Of a stretch of 64,000 nucleotides of DNA, positions 26,051 through 38,260 are shown piece by piece (the first letter of the stretch is position 1; the number at the start of each line of letters is the position of its first letter). The notes beneath the pieces are model-generated. The model was not told the origin of the DNA. It saw only the letters and a program-made list of their open reading frames with translations, and ran no database searches. The stretch lies in NCBI RefSeq assembly GCF_003073045.1, contig NC_037591.1, positions 24,151,319-24,215,318 on the forward strand, in the 5' to 3' direction. The stretch is from Pomacea canaliculata. Its lineage: Eukaryota; Mollusca; Gastropoda; Architaenioglossa; Ampullariidae. A program made the translations under genes and the position numbers.

Positions 26051-28800
26051 CTGTGAAGGGAGGAAAATCGGGCGAGTTAAATTCAGAGTTATCTATCCTG
26101 AAGTGGCTGGAGCGTGAAGACGTCTGTCGTCTGCGCACATCTTGCCTGGTCTGCTGGCGGCGGCACGTGGTGGAGCGGAATGGAAGAAACAGTCTCTCCA
26201 TGACCTGCTGACTGAAACAAATGGTTTGCACGCACGTGGTCGTGACCTGACTGCGCGTGTGTATGTGAGCGCGTGTCTATGTGAGCGCGTGCGTCTTAAA
26301 TTAAGAGCGAGAAAGTCAACGTGTTTCAACGAGAAAATTGGATGTGAATCTCTGAGTGCATGTCACCAAACTTTTTCGTTGATACTTTAACTCCTTTAGA
26401 AAATGGTATTTCTCCTCGTCAATGGTATTTAAGTACACTTTAGAATAATTAAAGAAATATTAAGAATAAATAAAAAAATAATTAAGAATAATAATGAATT
26501 GAATAAGAATAATTAATTTCAAACAAACGTTTCAGTTGAAAGCAACGCCAATAATCAGTTGTATTTTTAACTGTAAATGAAAATTTGTGGAAATGATGAA
26601 ATAATTTGAGGTGGTTTTAATACTTTTTAATGGAGAGACGAACAGAAGTAACGGGGACATGTTTCTTTGCACCGCTGGCCATCAGCCGAGACAAACCCTG
26701 AAGTTGTCGGCTGTCAGGTCTCGACAAACCATTTAACACTTTAATTTCCTTAACCTCTTTAAAGTTGCAGACATTGAGCTAATGTAATGAAAACACATCA
26801 GAGCACTAAGCTTGAGTTTTTATCCTTCTTTTACGAAAACCCGAGTCGTCTGCTCTTCATGGTGATGGTAAAATCGGAAGTAAATGTGAAAAACTAGCCT
26901 CGTTCTAAAAATTAACATTTAAAATTCGTCTGAAGAAGCCCAGAGATATAAAGGAGGAGAATGGAAGAAATTTTCTTTTTTTTAGTTCTTTTCTTGCGAT
27001 GTTTCTGGATAAAAAGGAATTTTATCAAGTCACATTACTTTACAATGCAGATGCAAGCAGAATTATCTGGGAGGAGGATGCATTCTGTTGTGAGCTAGAA
27101 AGCACCGGAACCAGCCGATTAATTAAAAAACCGCCACCATCCTTCATTTACTGACAGGATAAATACAAAAACCGTATCCCAGTGATGGAGGCTGCAGAAG
27201 GAGAAGGATTGCGGCAGTCTCTGGAGGTGTCTGCAGGAAACCTGACACTGCACCCAGTCAAGTATTTCTCCACAAAAAAGCTTTACTTCCGACCTTTGGA
27301 TCCCGCGTAATTTGAATGTGCAATTTCCCATGTCGGAACACACTGGATGGTGTTTGCTTTTTTAACCCTAGTGGGCGACAGGACTCTTGTGACTGTTATT
27401 GCTGTTGTTGAAAGAGATGCAGCAAGTTTGACATTTTTTTTTCTGTCGACTGCTTCTGAAGCCATCGGAAAGCGAAAGAGTTTAAAGAAAAATAGAAGAA
27501 ACAAGAGAGGAGGGTAAGAAGGTAAGAAAAGATTGTGAGAAATGGGAGGATAGGAGTAAATGGAAAATTAAAACGTTGACCTTTGTGTGTTGTGTGAGAG
27601 CGAAAGAGAGAGAGGAGTTTTATTCGAAAAAGAAAAAATAAGGATATAAGATAAAAATTTATTGTTCGTGATAGAGTTGGACAAGATAAAGAACATAAAA
27701 TGTGGTGGAAATAGATGAGTTTCTCTGTTCTTGGCAAACAACTGTTGTTGAAGGAGATGATCTGACCAAATGCAAATTCAAAATTTTAAAAATTAAAAAG
27801 AAACAAAACAAAACAAAAGAAATGCAAAAAGTTTTCAAACCAGCAATTTTTCTAATCTCTCTCTTCTTTGAGGTGGAAATACAACCACAACTAACAAAAC
27901 AGCGCTGGTCATCTAACTACTTTCACCTGTAAGATCGTCTCCATGACGACTGGTATCTTTGTCCAGCTCCGTAGAAGAACTTGTGAGCCAAACCTTGTTT
28001 GCACATACAAGATCTATGTGGCCAAGTCGGGGTGTCCGTGCAAAGGGAGACATAAAGTGGCAATCCTCCTAGTGTTTCTGACCCCGTGTTGACCGCCCAC
28101 GTTGCGGCCGGTCCAGACTTGTCTCGCAGCATTTCATTACATCGGGGTGCACGTGAGACTCGGATATTTCGGTGCCCTGATTGGTTCTGCTCGGTATTGG
28201 TTGAATGCATTTGAACTGGATGTGTCCTTAGGGAGAGAAAGAGATTTTAGAGCCTCCCAGAGATTTATGGATTCCGTCTGAGTGGAAGGAACTAAAGCCA
28301 GGGTGAAAATTTGGCAACCCACTCCTTCTTCACGCGAAAGATTATCTCTCCGGCGTTGAAGATGAAACAACTCGTGTTTCGTGAAAAGCACGCATCAGCG
28401 CTTCTTGGACACAACATCAACTGGCGAACTGACAAACTTGGCACCAGATCGCTGCTAAACAACTTTACCATAGTAACAATACTTTAACAATGACAAGGTG
28501 TAGAATGTTTTGTTGCCTGAAAACTTATTAGCTGGATTTCTAAAAAGCATTGAAAAATTATAACTCAAAAACGAAATACGATTTCTTTCTCAACAAGAAA
28601 GTGACATTTGTAAATCTACAAAGTCAGACTGGCAGACAGACACACAGACAGACAAACAGTATAAATATATAAATATAGCTCTTTATAAAACTGGATTGAT
28701 ATGTTTAAAACTTACTGTGTGAGCTGAACAGTTCTACAATGTCCGGTTGTGGAACATCGACTTTTGTCAACTACTCATCACACCTCCTCATACCAAAGAC

Positions 28801-28822
28801 TTCTCGAGCGCATGCGCGAGAA
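28801..28822. promoter_or_regulatory. NRF-1-like palindrome inside an inverted repeat
   Basis: GCGCATGCGC at 28808-28817 is flanked by the inverted arms TTCTCG and CGAGAA. It lies 90 bp from a good minus-strand donor (CACA before GTAAGTTTT, at 28716) and upstream of the candidate exons at 26.05 and 24.39 kb. It could be the promoter and first exon of that gene. Confidence 0.3.
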
Positions 28823-30182
28823 CTGGTGAGAAGGTGTCTGCAAGTTTCCTTCCTTGTACTGCTTCCTGGAGCTGGTTCCCGTGACCTGACTTCCCGAATC
28901 CTTTGCAGCGGTCCATCACCTTGAAAACAAATCATCAGTAAACAATCCAGCTGTCCTTCATTTCGAATCTGGTCTGACATCACGAGTTTTACGACTGACA
29001 GAGTGAGTGCTCTCCCCCGTTTTGATTATTTAATGAAAATGCCCATTAAGTCAAAATTAGGATGTGTTCATATCGATTCTAAAGTTTTGGGTAACAAAAT
29101 ATGTCTAGCTTTATTATTGACGCCAAATTAAATTGAGTGTGAAGTGATGGATAATTACCGTAAATTAACGGAAATTTTTGGAAAGTTATGTTGTGTAGTT
29201 ACGTTGAAGAGTAGAAAGATTACTTCCCTTTATTATCTACGAAAAGTACCTCATTGACCTTGTCATCAGTGACCGTTTAGTCTGTTGGTTGCCTTTTGTC
29301 GTTTCACTGCAGCACTCGACGCACCCGTTTCTCTCGGTTCTCGTCTTTTTTCATTGTCGGTGCCCGTAACACTCTGGATGCAAAGCTGAGAACACGACTA
29401 GCATTAATTAGTTTTATGAGATCGTGTTTGTGGACCTTAAAATCTTAGCAAAACGGACATGATTGCTAGTGTTGTTATTTTACTGTTAGGTCATTGTTAC
29501 AGACGATTCTGAGCTCGAGCATGTTGAGGACAGTGCGGCGAGTTTTATTTCTTCTTCGTTCTGGTTGTTACCAGCAAGTCAATGCGTAACTTTCGTTTTA
29601 TCTTTTATTGAGAATAAACTTTTGAAATTGCCACTGTTTCATTTTACATCGTATCGTAGTTTGAGAGGCGAAAGGGTTTTTTTTTAAGTTCTGTATGTAT
29701 ACCTTCATGGAAATGAGTACTCCCGTATTCTTGCCGTGCGTGCCACAGACTAACAGGTAAAGGTGTGAAGATAAGACGAAACAGTTATGAAATAAAAATG
29801 TTAACTAATATATAATAAATGCACAAAGACTTGACACAGGTTAGCAAGATTTAAATTAATGAGGAACAAACAAAGATTACCTACTACTACTGTTTTGCTA
29901 TTTACTTCCATCTGCACGTTAGCTGGCTATTGCCTCCAACCCCCAACATTTTAATTGTTTGCTTTATTGACTTACCAATTAAAGCTTGCACCGATGACAG
30001 CCATCTCAAACTCATTTCCTTGATTTAAGGATAGGTTTTAAAGCATCGCTCGCGCAGTAACCTCTGTGATTATCTCGGCACTTCTGCTAAACTGATATTT
30101 ATTCAAGGTACACTCGAGTGCGTGCCTGCAGCTTGCGTTAATTAAATTACCGCCGCCAAGCGAATAATTTGTAATAACCGTC

Positions 30183-30264
30183 AGAGAATGAGAGAGTGAG
30201 AGAGTGAGAATGAGAGAGAGAATGAGAGAGAGTGAGAGTGAGAGAGTGAGTGAGAGAGTGAGAG
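30183..30264. repeat. (GA)n microsatellite with GAGT/GAAT variants
   Basis: An 82-bp purine-rich run of AGAG with T interruptions, a polypurine tract that could adopt triplex structure. No gene beside it. Confidence 0.9.
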
Positions 30265-30712
30265 GTGCGTGTGGAGGACTCAGCCTTCTCACCGTGAAAG
30301 CCAGCGGCGGAGGGATATGAATGGCCGGACACAGCGACAGTGTACAATCTAAAGTAAACACACCATCATTTCCCTGTCATATGCTTCATTTCACCCGTCG
30401 GCGCTGCGGCTGACGGAGATGACCAGGGGGGTCTCCTCCCTTCCTGACGAGTGCACTAAATGTCCTCCTCGCCTGTCGACCTCGTGTAAGTTCTCTTCAG
30501 GGTGTTTGCAGAGTCAAGCTGCCCCGCGGCGAGTGTGTTTGCGTGCGTGAGTACGTGTGTGGGAAAGTGCATGTGCATGTAAGCTGTAGGATAGTAAAAT
30601 AATACTTGGGTGATAATATCAGGAGACTTCTGTAGAGACATGTCTCGGCCGAAGTTAAGTTAAGCATCATACAAAGAAGACATGTAAAACGGTAAAAAAT
30701 AGTGAGAAATTA

Positions 30713-30713
<1 letters not shown>

Positions 30714-30750
<37 letters not shown>

Positions 30751-30776
30751 ACAGACACACGTACACACACACACAC
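30714..30776. repeat. (CA)n microsatellite
   Basis: A pure (CA) run of over 30 bases followed by an interrupted continuation. Confidence 0.95.
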
Positions 30777-31708
30777 AAGAGCTGTGTTCTGGCTAAACCA
30801 TCCTTACTGCCAACCAATTTTTAGGAGCTGCTAGTGCTTCTTGAATTTGCGGCCCTATGCTCCACTGGGAGTGATTAGGAACAAGAAGTGCTCCTTGAAT
30901 GGGAGTATTTCTGCGCTAGAACTACTTCTTCTGTTGAGTCTGTCGCTTGTGGTGCAGCGTTGTAAATGCTGTAGACTATGTTCTGGAATAGCAGGTGAGG
31001 ATGACACGAGATAGCTCGGTTTGAATGTTGCATGCAGTTTATTTTTAGAAGTCTTCCGTTAAAAAATTCTGGAAGCTTGTGGACGTCCGCAGCCAAATCT
31101 TCGTTTTACGTCCTGTGAACGTCTGTATGTGCTGTCACGTCACTCACGGCTTCAAGTATTTCCGGGCACGTGATCCCCATTCTGTCGAGACACTTCCGTT
31201 TTGTAAGAATGCACGATCAGTCGATCGTTATCACCGGAAGTTACGCTGGCTTCCGGTAGCTGCGCGAGACACCGGTCAGGTCAAAGCAATCGTCATAGCT
31301 TTTGGCTCATTGATTTCAATGCAGAAGTTTTCTGTCCAACCGGTGAGAAATATTCGAACAGTTTCAACTTCTAACATAGAAATTTTTTTTTCAAAATTTT
31401 AGTCACGTGATGTCTTCAATGTGCGTGGCAGGAAAGATGGTGGTAGAAGACGGGTTAGGAGGAATGACTATGAAACTGTCAGCAGTAGCAGTGACAACAA
31501 AATGTCGGGTAGAAATAACAGAACAGTAGTTCTAAATCTGTAAAAATAAAGTCAAGACCGCTCTTTCTCTGCAAAAACACGAAGGCATTACTCCAGTGTG
31601 AATCAACAACATGGTAATGCAAATAATTCCACGGGGATTTTTTGCTGGCACTGCTCCAGGGACCCTGGGCTTGACCTCTCTGTCTCCCCGTAGATGTACT
31701 AATCACGT

Positions 31709-31780
31709 TTAGCGGACCTCGGTGAGCCTACACAGCAAGTTAGCAGCATCTCTGATCGACAGCTGACCGTCTTCCGCGAC
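31709..31780 (-). CDS. Putative terminal coding exon of an unrecognised minus-strand gene
   Basis: A pyrimidine-rich tract ending CTCCCCTGCAG precedes an open stretch starting at 31780 that reads VAEDGQLSIRDAANLLCRL, then TEVR and a TAA stop at 31711-31709. The tract and the protein-like composition support a last coding exon. Its phase (0) matches the end of the putative exon at 34443-34381. I do not recognise the protein. A short ORF like this can occur by chance, so confidence is modest. Confidence 0.4.
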   Translation of the reverse strand, partial: VAEDGQLSIRDAANLLCRLTEVR

Positions 31781-32929
31781 CTGCAGGGGAGAGGAATTGT
31801 CTGTGAAGTCGTCTGAATTCCTCGTTGTGGGATTAACGATCCTTGTCACAAAATCCGTTTCGTGATCGGCATAAAGGATAATGACTGAAACTCTCTGGCA
31901 GCTCTGTTTTCACGATTGTACTAAGGGAAATCAAACGGTGAAGAACTCTGTCAGGCAATGCTCAAGGGACACATCAAAATAGGTCCAATGAATGGCCCGA
32001 TATTTCTTTTAAATTGACCGGTGAGAATTGTAGTTGCTTTGAGATGGCTTGAATATGCGTCTGTCTGACAACAATCTCGACACCCTTTAATTGTAATTAA
32101 ATTATGAACAAGCATGTCGTAACTTAATGCTTAAAGTTGCGCTTTGACCCCATGGGTAATTACAGTCTGTATCCCAACACCCTTGTGAGCTCCCTTATAA
32201 ACAGATTTTTTTTCTGATGTTTACTAAACGAGCTTTAACAAGATGCTACACGAGGTAACTGCCTGTGACCTCATCCTCCGCTGAGTGTTGTTCACACTAC
32301 TTTCCCCTCGGCAGGTCAGCAGTCGGACTCGCCACCCGATAGTCAATACGTGTGGGAGCAAGGTTCGAAGATAATATTTTTGTCATTGCTCAGAACTCAT
32401 AAAATATTCAAGGAGGTGTTTCAAAAGGTCACGAGAATCCCTTCGTGTAATTAACGGTCGACGAAACCGGGGTGGAATGTCCCCCCCCCCCCCCAGATTG
32501 TGTTCGTGTCTTTGAATATAGATTTCATTTCTGCTGCGGCGGGCGAACAAAGAGTGAAAGACATGTATCGATCGCCGTGTCGATCTTGAACAGCGCAGAT
32601 TACGAACGCAACAACGAGCAAGAAAAATTATTTCTGACTGAGGGAGCAGCCATGCAGAAGAATCAGCGTGCTTAGCGAAAAAAATGGGAAAAAGCTTTTC
32701 TCCTCTTTTGTCTCCCTCTTACTACATTTTTGTTGTCTCCGAATGGTATTTATTCTGGTGGGTGTGTATGTACGTACGTATGCTTGCGTGCGCGCGTGTC
32801 AGTGTGTATGTATATATAGAATGCGCTCAGTGTGGTCGAGTGCATGGAATAGATTATTCGTATTTAAGTGGGTGTTAATAGTTAGCTCTTGCTACCAGCA
32901 TCTGCGTCCATTTGATACTTATATCTCCC

Positions 32930-33060
32930 TCTCTCGTGATGGCCAATGGAGAGCTCACCCTAGGGTTCGATTCCAGACCTGCCTCCAGTGAATGATGGTG
33001 ATCGATAAGCACGTACTGGTGTCGATTAATTGACTAATGGCCGCTCGCCTGCTACTTGGT
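32930..33060 (+). repeat. tRNA-derived SINE-like element
   Basis: Box A-like TGGCCAATGGAGAGC (from about 32940) and box B GGGTTCGATTCCA (32963-32975) are in the proper order, though closer together than in a tRNA, which suggests a shortened head. Confidence 0.4.
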
Positions 33061-33483
33061 TTCAGGACGCTGGCACAGTTGTTTGCGTGTCCCACATCAC
33101 GTGGTCTGGAACGGTTTAAAAGGTCTAAGTTACATTCCAGTGTAAAGTTACTCGGCGAGGGAGGAGTAATATCATTTGCTCATTGTGAAAACACGTCCGC
33201 TTCAGCTAATATTTAATGGTCTGGTGGGAGGCATCTTCTCTGATGGCTGGGTAGCTGGATGTAAGATACTATTCCCAATATGTAGGTAAAACCCACTTCT
33301 GATCTCAAGATATATGCGCCTTTAAATATCGCCATGCACACAGCCTGGTTAACAATGCCACGCCAGGGCTCGTGGTCACGTGGTCAACGTATCCTCGCAC
33401 ATGCGGTGTCAGTGCTGTGGGACTCTCTCTGTGCTCGGTCATGTTTGTAAAATTTTATTTCGAGAATGGAGATGGGTATTTAC

Positions 33484-33567
33484 CATAATTAGATGAAATA
33501 GAATCCTGCACTGAGTTTTCCCAATCCATGGGGAAGCAAATAATACAGAATAGTCCTCTGAAGTTAT
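33484..33567 (-). other. Exon-like segment between good splice signals
   Basis: A long pyrimidine tract ending CCATAACTTCAG precedes 84 bases that end at GTAAATAC on the minus strand. Two of the three frames are open, but the phase-0 frame has a stop near the end. It therefore does not fit in frame between the exons at 34443 and 31780. It may be an alternative or non-coding exon, or chance. Confidence 0.2.
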
Positions 33568-34380
33568 GGAAGGAAACAGAAAAAATATAAACGTGTGTGT
33601 GTGTGCGCGCACGAGTGTGTCCGTGTTTGTGTGTCTTAATGAAGGTTTTGGAAATTTCACATTCACACACACACACTAATGCGTTCTTGAATATGTATGT
33701 AACCAGCAGCATTTGATGTGAACCAGATGGCTTCTTAAAAACTGAATAAAATTATTATAATATTATTATTTGTTATGCGTTCTTGAGACTATCTGACTTT
33801 TCTCGCGTCTCCTCGAACTCTCAATATTCTCTTTTCGTCTTTCACTCTATCTATACTCTATCCTTGTCGTTTAACTCTCATTCACCTTCAATTCCTTCTT
33901 TCTCTCTCTCTCTTCGTCATTGACTCTATCCGGTCTCTCTCCTCTCGACACTATCTCTCTATCTCTCCCTTAGTGGCATGTTTGTCTTCATTTTCTCTCT
34001 GAATCGAAATGCCACTCAAATTATATTTTAGCGATATATTTTACGCAGTCGGACAGGGGGGAAAAAAAGAGTATCGAAAATGAAAGTTTTCCATTAGCCA
34101 AGCAGTCAGCCATTCAGAGAGATTGGGAAATTCAACGGGCAGCGAAAATGATTTGCATTTTCTTACAGCCTGGTTCACATCTTGAAAATGGCGTCGTTTC
34201 AGCGTGTTTGACACCGGCATGAAAATAGAGCCACCACTGAATCTTTCCATGAACCTTATCTGATTCCTGTACAAACTTTGAGAAACTTTTCTTCCCATCC
34301 TCATGGCTTGCCATTATGAAGGCGCATCTTCAGAAACCAACAGCCTCGTTTTCGCAAGGAGCAACATCCGGGCCACTCAC

Positions 34381-34443
34381 TTTCGCAGCATTGCCTTTCT
34401 TCACAGTGAATTTGCCAAACGATTTCCCCTCTTCCGGTACGTG
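34381..34443 (-). CDS. Putative internal exon upstream of the 31.78 kb terminal exon
   Basis: On the minus strand a 63-base stretch lies between an acceptor-like CTTCTTCGTAG and a consensus donor GTGAGT. It reads HVPEEGKSFGKFTVKKGNAAK in 21 codons, here given in two parts: HVPEEGKSFGK and FTVKKGNAAK. An in-frame TAG just before the acceptor fits an intron boundary. Both ends are phase 0, so it can join the exon at 31780 directly. The lysine-rich, stop-free reading resembles a cytosolic or nuclear protein, but I do not recognise the family. Confidence 0.35.
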
Positions 34444-35732
34444 CTACGAAGAAGCAGCATTATCGACTAGTTGTGTCGCCAATTCCACCAAGACTAAAAA
34501 GCTGGAATGGAAAAGTAACGAAATACTTGCACCGCAATGTCGTGTGTGGAATATAGAGAGAGAAAGAGTAGGGAGGGGAATGGGAGGGAGCCGGGCCGAC
34601 AACTAGTGAGAGAAGAGAAGCGTTGTGCACGGTGTGGTGCTAACAAGGTTTGTTTGTCTGCCAGCCAGTGTCTGCCCCGATCTTAAAAGTCTTCTCATCC
34701 TCCCATCCTTTAGGCTTCGTTTCTCAATCGCAGTTCCTAAAATGACATTGCCTGACTTCTGTTTGACATGTTTTGTGTGCTCTTGTTAAAACTTAAAAAC
34801 CCTCAAATTAAATGCACTTAAAACGCCTCAAACATTACTGAAAAAAAACCACCCATGAGTTTCACGCAAGAACTGATGTCTCTGATCATCTATGCCAAAA
34901 ATGTAAATTTAATAGCTTTACAAATTTTTCAGAAATGTATAATTCATAGAGATTATGTTCTCATTAGTTCTATTTTTTCTGTAAATTTTATTGTATATTT
35001 GTTATTTAAAATATTTATTACATTAATTAAACAGTAAATTTCAAGAAAAAATTAAACTTGCGAGTTAAACATTAAACGAAGGAAATCAAACACATATGCA
35101 TTTATAAGAGAGAGAGGGAGACACTAAAAATATGCAATTGGGATGCCAAGGGGAGAGTACTCCAAACATGTAGAGGGCGCCACTGTAGTCAGAGCGTCGC
35201 TTCAGTCTCCTTTCATGTTCGTCTTAACGTTTCTTCATTTCACGCAATGTCCTGTTATTTACTCGCACGCTCCTCGTGCACGTATGGAAATGGCGGGTGA
35301 CCAGGGCCCGTAATCGCATGAACACAAGTCGCCTTTGAATGGCGGAGTTATGAGCTCCAGGCCCGCTTCACGCCATCCGCGGAGACGCAGACACGCTTAC
35401 AAGTTTCATTATCAAAAGAGGTTTGCAGTGCTGCAGTCTGAGACCCACTGCATCAGGTGATCAATCAATCTAGTATCTGTGGCTTTGCTGTGTCAGGATT
35501 GAACCCACCCGTAGTTCCTCTCCCCACCCCGCTCTCTCTCTCTGGGTGTAAGACTTGGAGTGAACCTGTGAGACTGCGTGTATGTATGAATGGGTGTATG
35601 CGTGTGGATGTGTGTTGTGTTAGTGTGTGTGTGTAAGGGGTTGGGGGTGCGTATGTTGATGAGGGTTATGTTAGAGAGAGCGATTTTTCTATCGAACTTT
35701 GAATGTTTGTTTTTTTTTTTTACATTTTTCAG

Positions 35733-36160
35733 AGACATCATGTTATTTTTATCATCAGCTGGCACAGGTGTGTCACACTGTGGAATGTATCATGTCAAAG
35801 AGGCCAGATCATTATCTACACCAACTGTCATTTCACGGTTCAAAAAACGACAGGCCCTGCCTGTTAGTGTTGTCAAGAGAGTTCTAGAAAGCTCCAGGAC
35901 AGAGGACCAGACGACGATTGAAGAGGTCTCCCACTGAAGTGGCAAGTTCACACCAAGAGGGACCAGCGCGCTGTGGACCGCGAAGATTGAAAGACATCAT
36001 CACCAGGCGGCGTGGAAGCGAATGCAGTTCATTTGGACACGAAAGCTGGAATTGGGCATGGAGCCATGCCGACTCCACGACAGTCCTCCACCAGACCTCT
36101 CTACCAATGAAGCTACTCTACCAGCCTGACTACCTACCTACAGTCTGACTACATTACTAA
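35733..36160 (+). other. Segment after a strong acceptor, complex sequence of unknown origin
   Basis: A T-rich tract ending ACATTTTTCAG at 35732 is followed by about 430 bp of non-repetitive, evenly composed DNA, unlike the AT-rich surroundings. It has overlapping open stretches in two frames. It may be a last exon with a long 3' untranslated region, or the eroded end of a retroelement. I could not decide. Confidence 0.2.
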
Positions 36161-37953
36161 GTCTCACCACTGGACCACTCTCATCACTTTGTCACGGACA
36201 CCACTGCGCCACCTGGACCACTGATTTGTTCATCACTACTCTAAGACATCAACTGGTAAAGAGACTTCACAGGTATTTATATCCTTTAAAGTAAATTTGT
36301 ATATTCTAGAGTGACAGTTGTTTATTTTCAAAACTTTCTGTATAGCACATAGGAAAGAAATTTTTTTAAATCCCCAAAAATGGTCAACGTAAAAATAAGA
36401 TGGAGAGAAAGAGCCATCTTTGAATGGATGACAAGACTTTGTTTTACACCTTCCCCAGTAACAGCTCAATACTTTAAACAACTGTGTCGCGTTTCGCAAC
36501 TCCTTTTTTTTTCCTCGGGAAAGGAGTGTGTCGCTCGCTCCATATCTAATGAGAAAAAGTGCTCAGAAAATGTAAAACTATAGCGCCCCGGGATGTAAAT
36601 GAGAGGCCAGCAGGGGCAGACATCTGTCATCAATTAACGTTCTTGGTTTGAGGCAGTCGGCACAGAGAATGTGAAAACTCCCAGAACAGTTTTTTTTTCT
36701 CTCACACTCTTTTTTATTCCTCCAAAGCAGCAAAGTGACATATTGATTGATCCTCACATGCAAATGTACTTCAGAAAAAAAATAAACAGAAGCCGTTAGG
36801 AAATCTGTTTGGAATGCAAACGTGCACCAAAAAGAACTTTTTAAAAAAAGGCAACGCCCGACATAACAGAGAGAAATTGAGTGACTCCAAATGGATTATC
36901 GAACCTGATCTTTCGCTCGCAGTACGACGTTGAGTGAGTGGACTCGAGAAAATAAATAAATATACTGATAAACTAAACGCATTAAGAAAAATATTTGAGA
37001 ATACAGCTGAAAACAGTTTATAAAGAACTCAGACTGTATTATTTATCTCAGATATACTTGTATCTATAATGTACTATAAACAGAAAACCAATTAGGTAAT
37101 GAAGATAGAGTGGACTGGGACACTAATTAGCGATGGTCTTTTCTGGTCCACAGTTTTACAAGTTCAAAGGTCAGTCTGTGGACCATCTCATTCATCGCTA
37201 ATTCTTTCTCTTGACCTGGGATGCATTTCTCTGGACAGCTGTTCATCACAAGCTTCTAGAAGCACTGACCAGCGACCAGCAGCTGAGCGGCCTGGATACT
37301 CTGCTTCCACTTGACCGCATCCCATTCATCAAACTCCGTTGCCGCTCACTACATTTCAAAGAAAACTATTGATTGTCCTGTCATATTCTCGTTTTCCTTG
37401 TACTTCCAGTCCAGATGAGTTTTCAAAAGATGCTAAATTCGTGACAGCTTTCAACGCAGTTCCTCGACTGCGAATACATTTTATTTGGCTTCGTGTGGAC
37501 TAGCTTTATGTTCTGTTGGACTTGCAGCTAACCCCATTTAGGACAGCACAACAGTCGAGACCAAAAGGTCTGGCATTTCAGTGCAGGTAGTAAGGGGGAC
37601 AGGTTGGACTTTAAAAATGAAGGAACACAAAAGCGCACAGTTAGTCAGGAAAAAAAAGTGTGTTGGTACAGAAGAACCTCTCTGTCAAATTCTCGAGAAA
37701 AGACAGCGGACCTACAGTTGTTCGGCCTGGTCGTTTGGTACAAGTCGTATCCGCCTGATAATTATAAAGTATTTTTACAGGGAGGAGATCCAACAGTAAG
37801 GGGAGGAAAAAGCGATGTGAGGAGGGCACGATGTGTGAGACAGGCAGACCTGAAGGGAACTTTGATGTGTCGCAGGGTCAACTCATTTCGTGGCGGGTTG
37901 CGATAACCTTCCTACCCCCTGTCCTGCGTCTGAATCCCGTGTGGTTACTTTGA

Positions 37954-38260
37954 TGCCAGAATCATTGAGGAATGTGAAATCTTCATGTCCTCAGTGCCCA
38001 TGCATGGTGTCACCTTATCGCACAAGTACACGATGGCAAGGTGGATGAAGAGTGTGTTTGGGTCACTTTTCTGGGCAATAATGAGACGCAAAACTAGTGC
38101 ATTGGTAGATTGTTTTAACAGGGTAGTGATCGGGTCATTTCCGGAAGACAGATTGACCCTTGATGCCCTGCTTATTGCCATGTATTCATGCCTATTATTG
38201 ACAATAATTGGAGACGAAGATTCGCAGATTAGTGTCGTGTGCATAGTGCTTGCCTCGTAA
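37954..38260 (+). CDS. Hypothetical ORF of about 100 codons, unrecognised
   Basis: The plus strand is open from about 37954 to 38260, including the ATG at 37985 and the stretch RLTLDALLIAMYSCLLL. The opposite strand is open for 107 codons over the same region (38268-37945). Neither has clear splice sites or a recognised motif. One of them may be a transposon or gene fragment; both may be chance. Confidence 0.12.

Larger units (their letters stand above)
26060..31700. other. No supported gene apart from promoter-like motif and repeats
   Basis: Contains the NRF-1-like palindrome at 28.81 kb and the GA and CA microsatellites at 30.2 and 30.7 kb. A 95-codon minus frame at 28210-27923 ends with HKFFYGAGQRYQSSW but has no splice signals or recognised domain. 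Confidence 0.5.

Noticed and set aside
28713-28770. Possible short coding exon LTKVDVPQPDIVELFSSH before a GTAAGT donor
   Set aside because: The upstream boundary lacks a pyrimidine tract. It could be a 5' untranslated exon instead; coding use is not supported.
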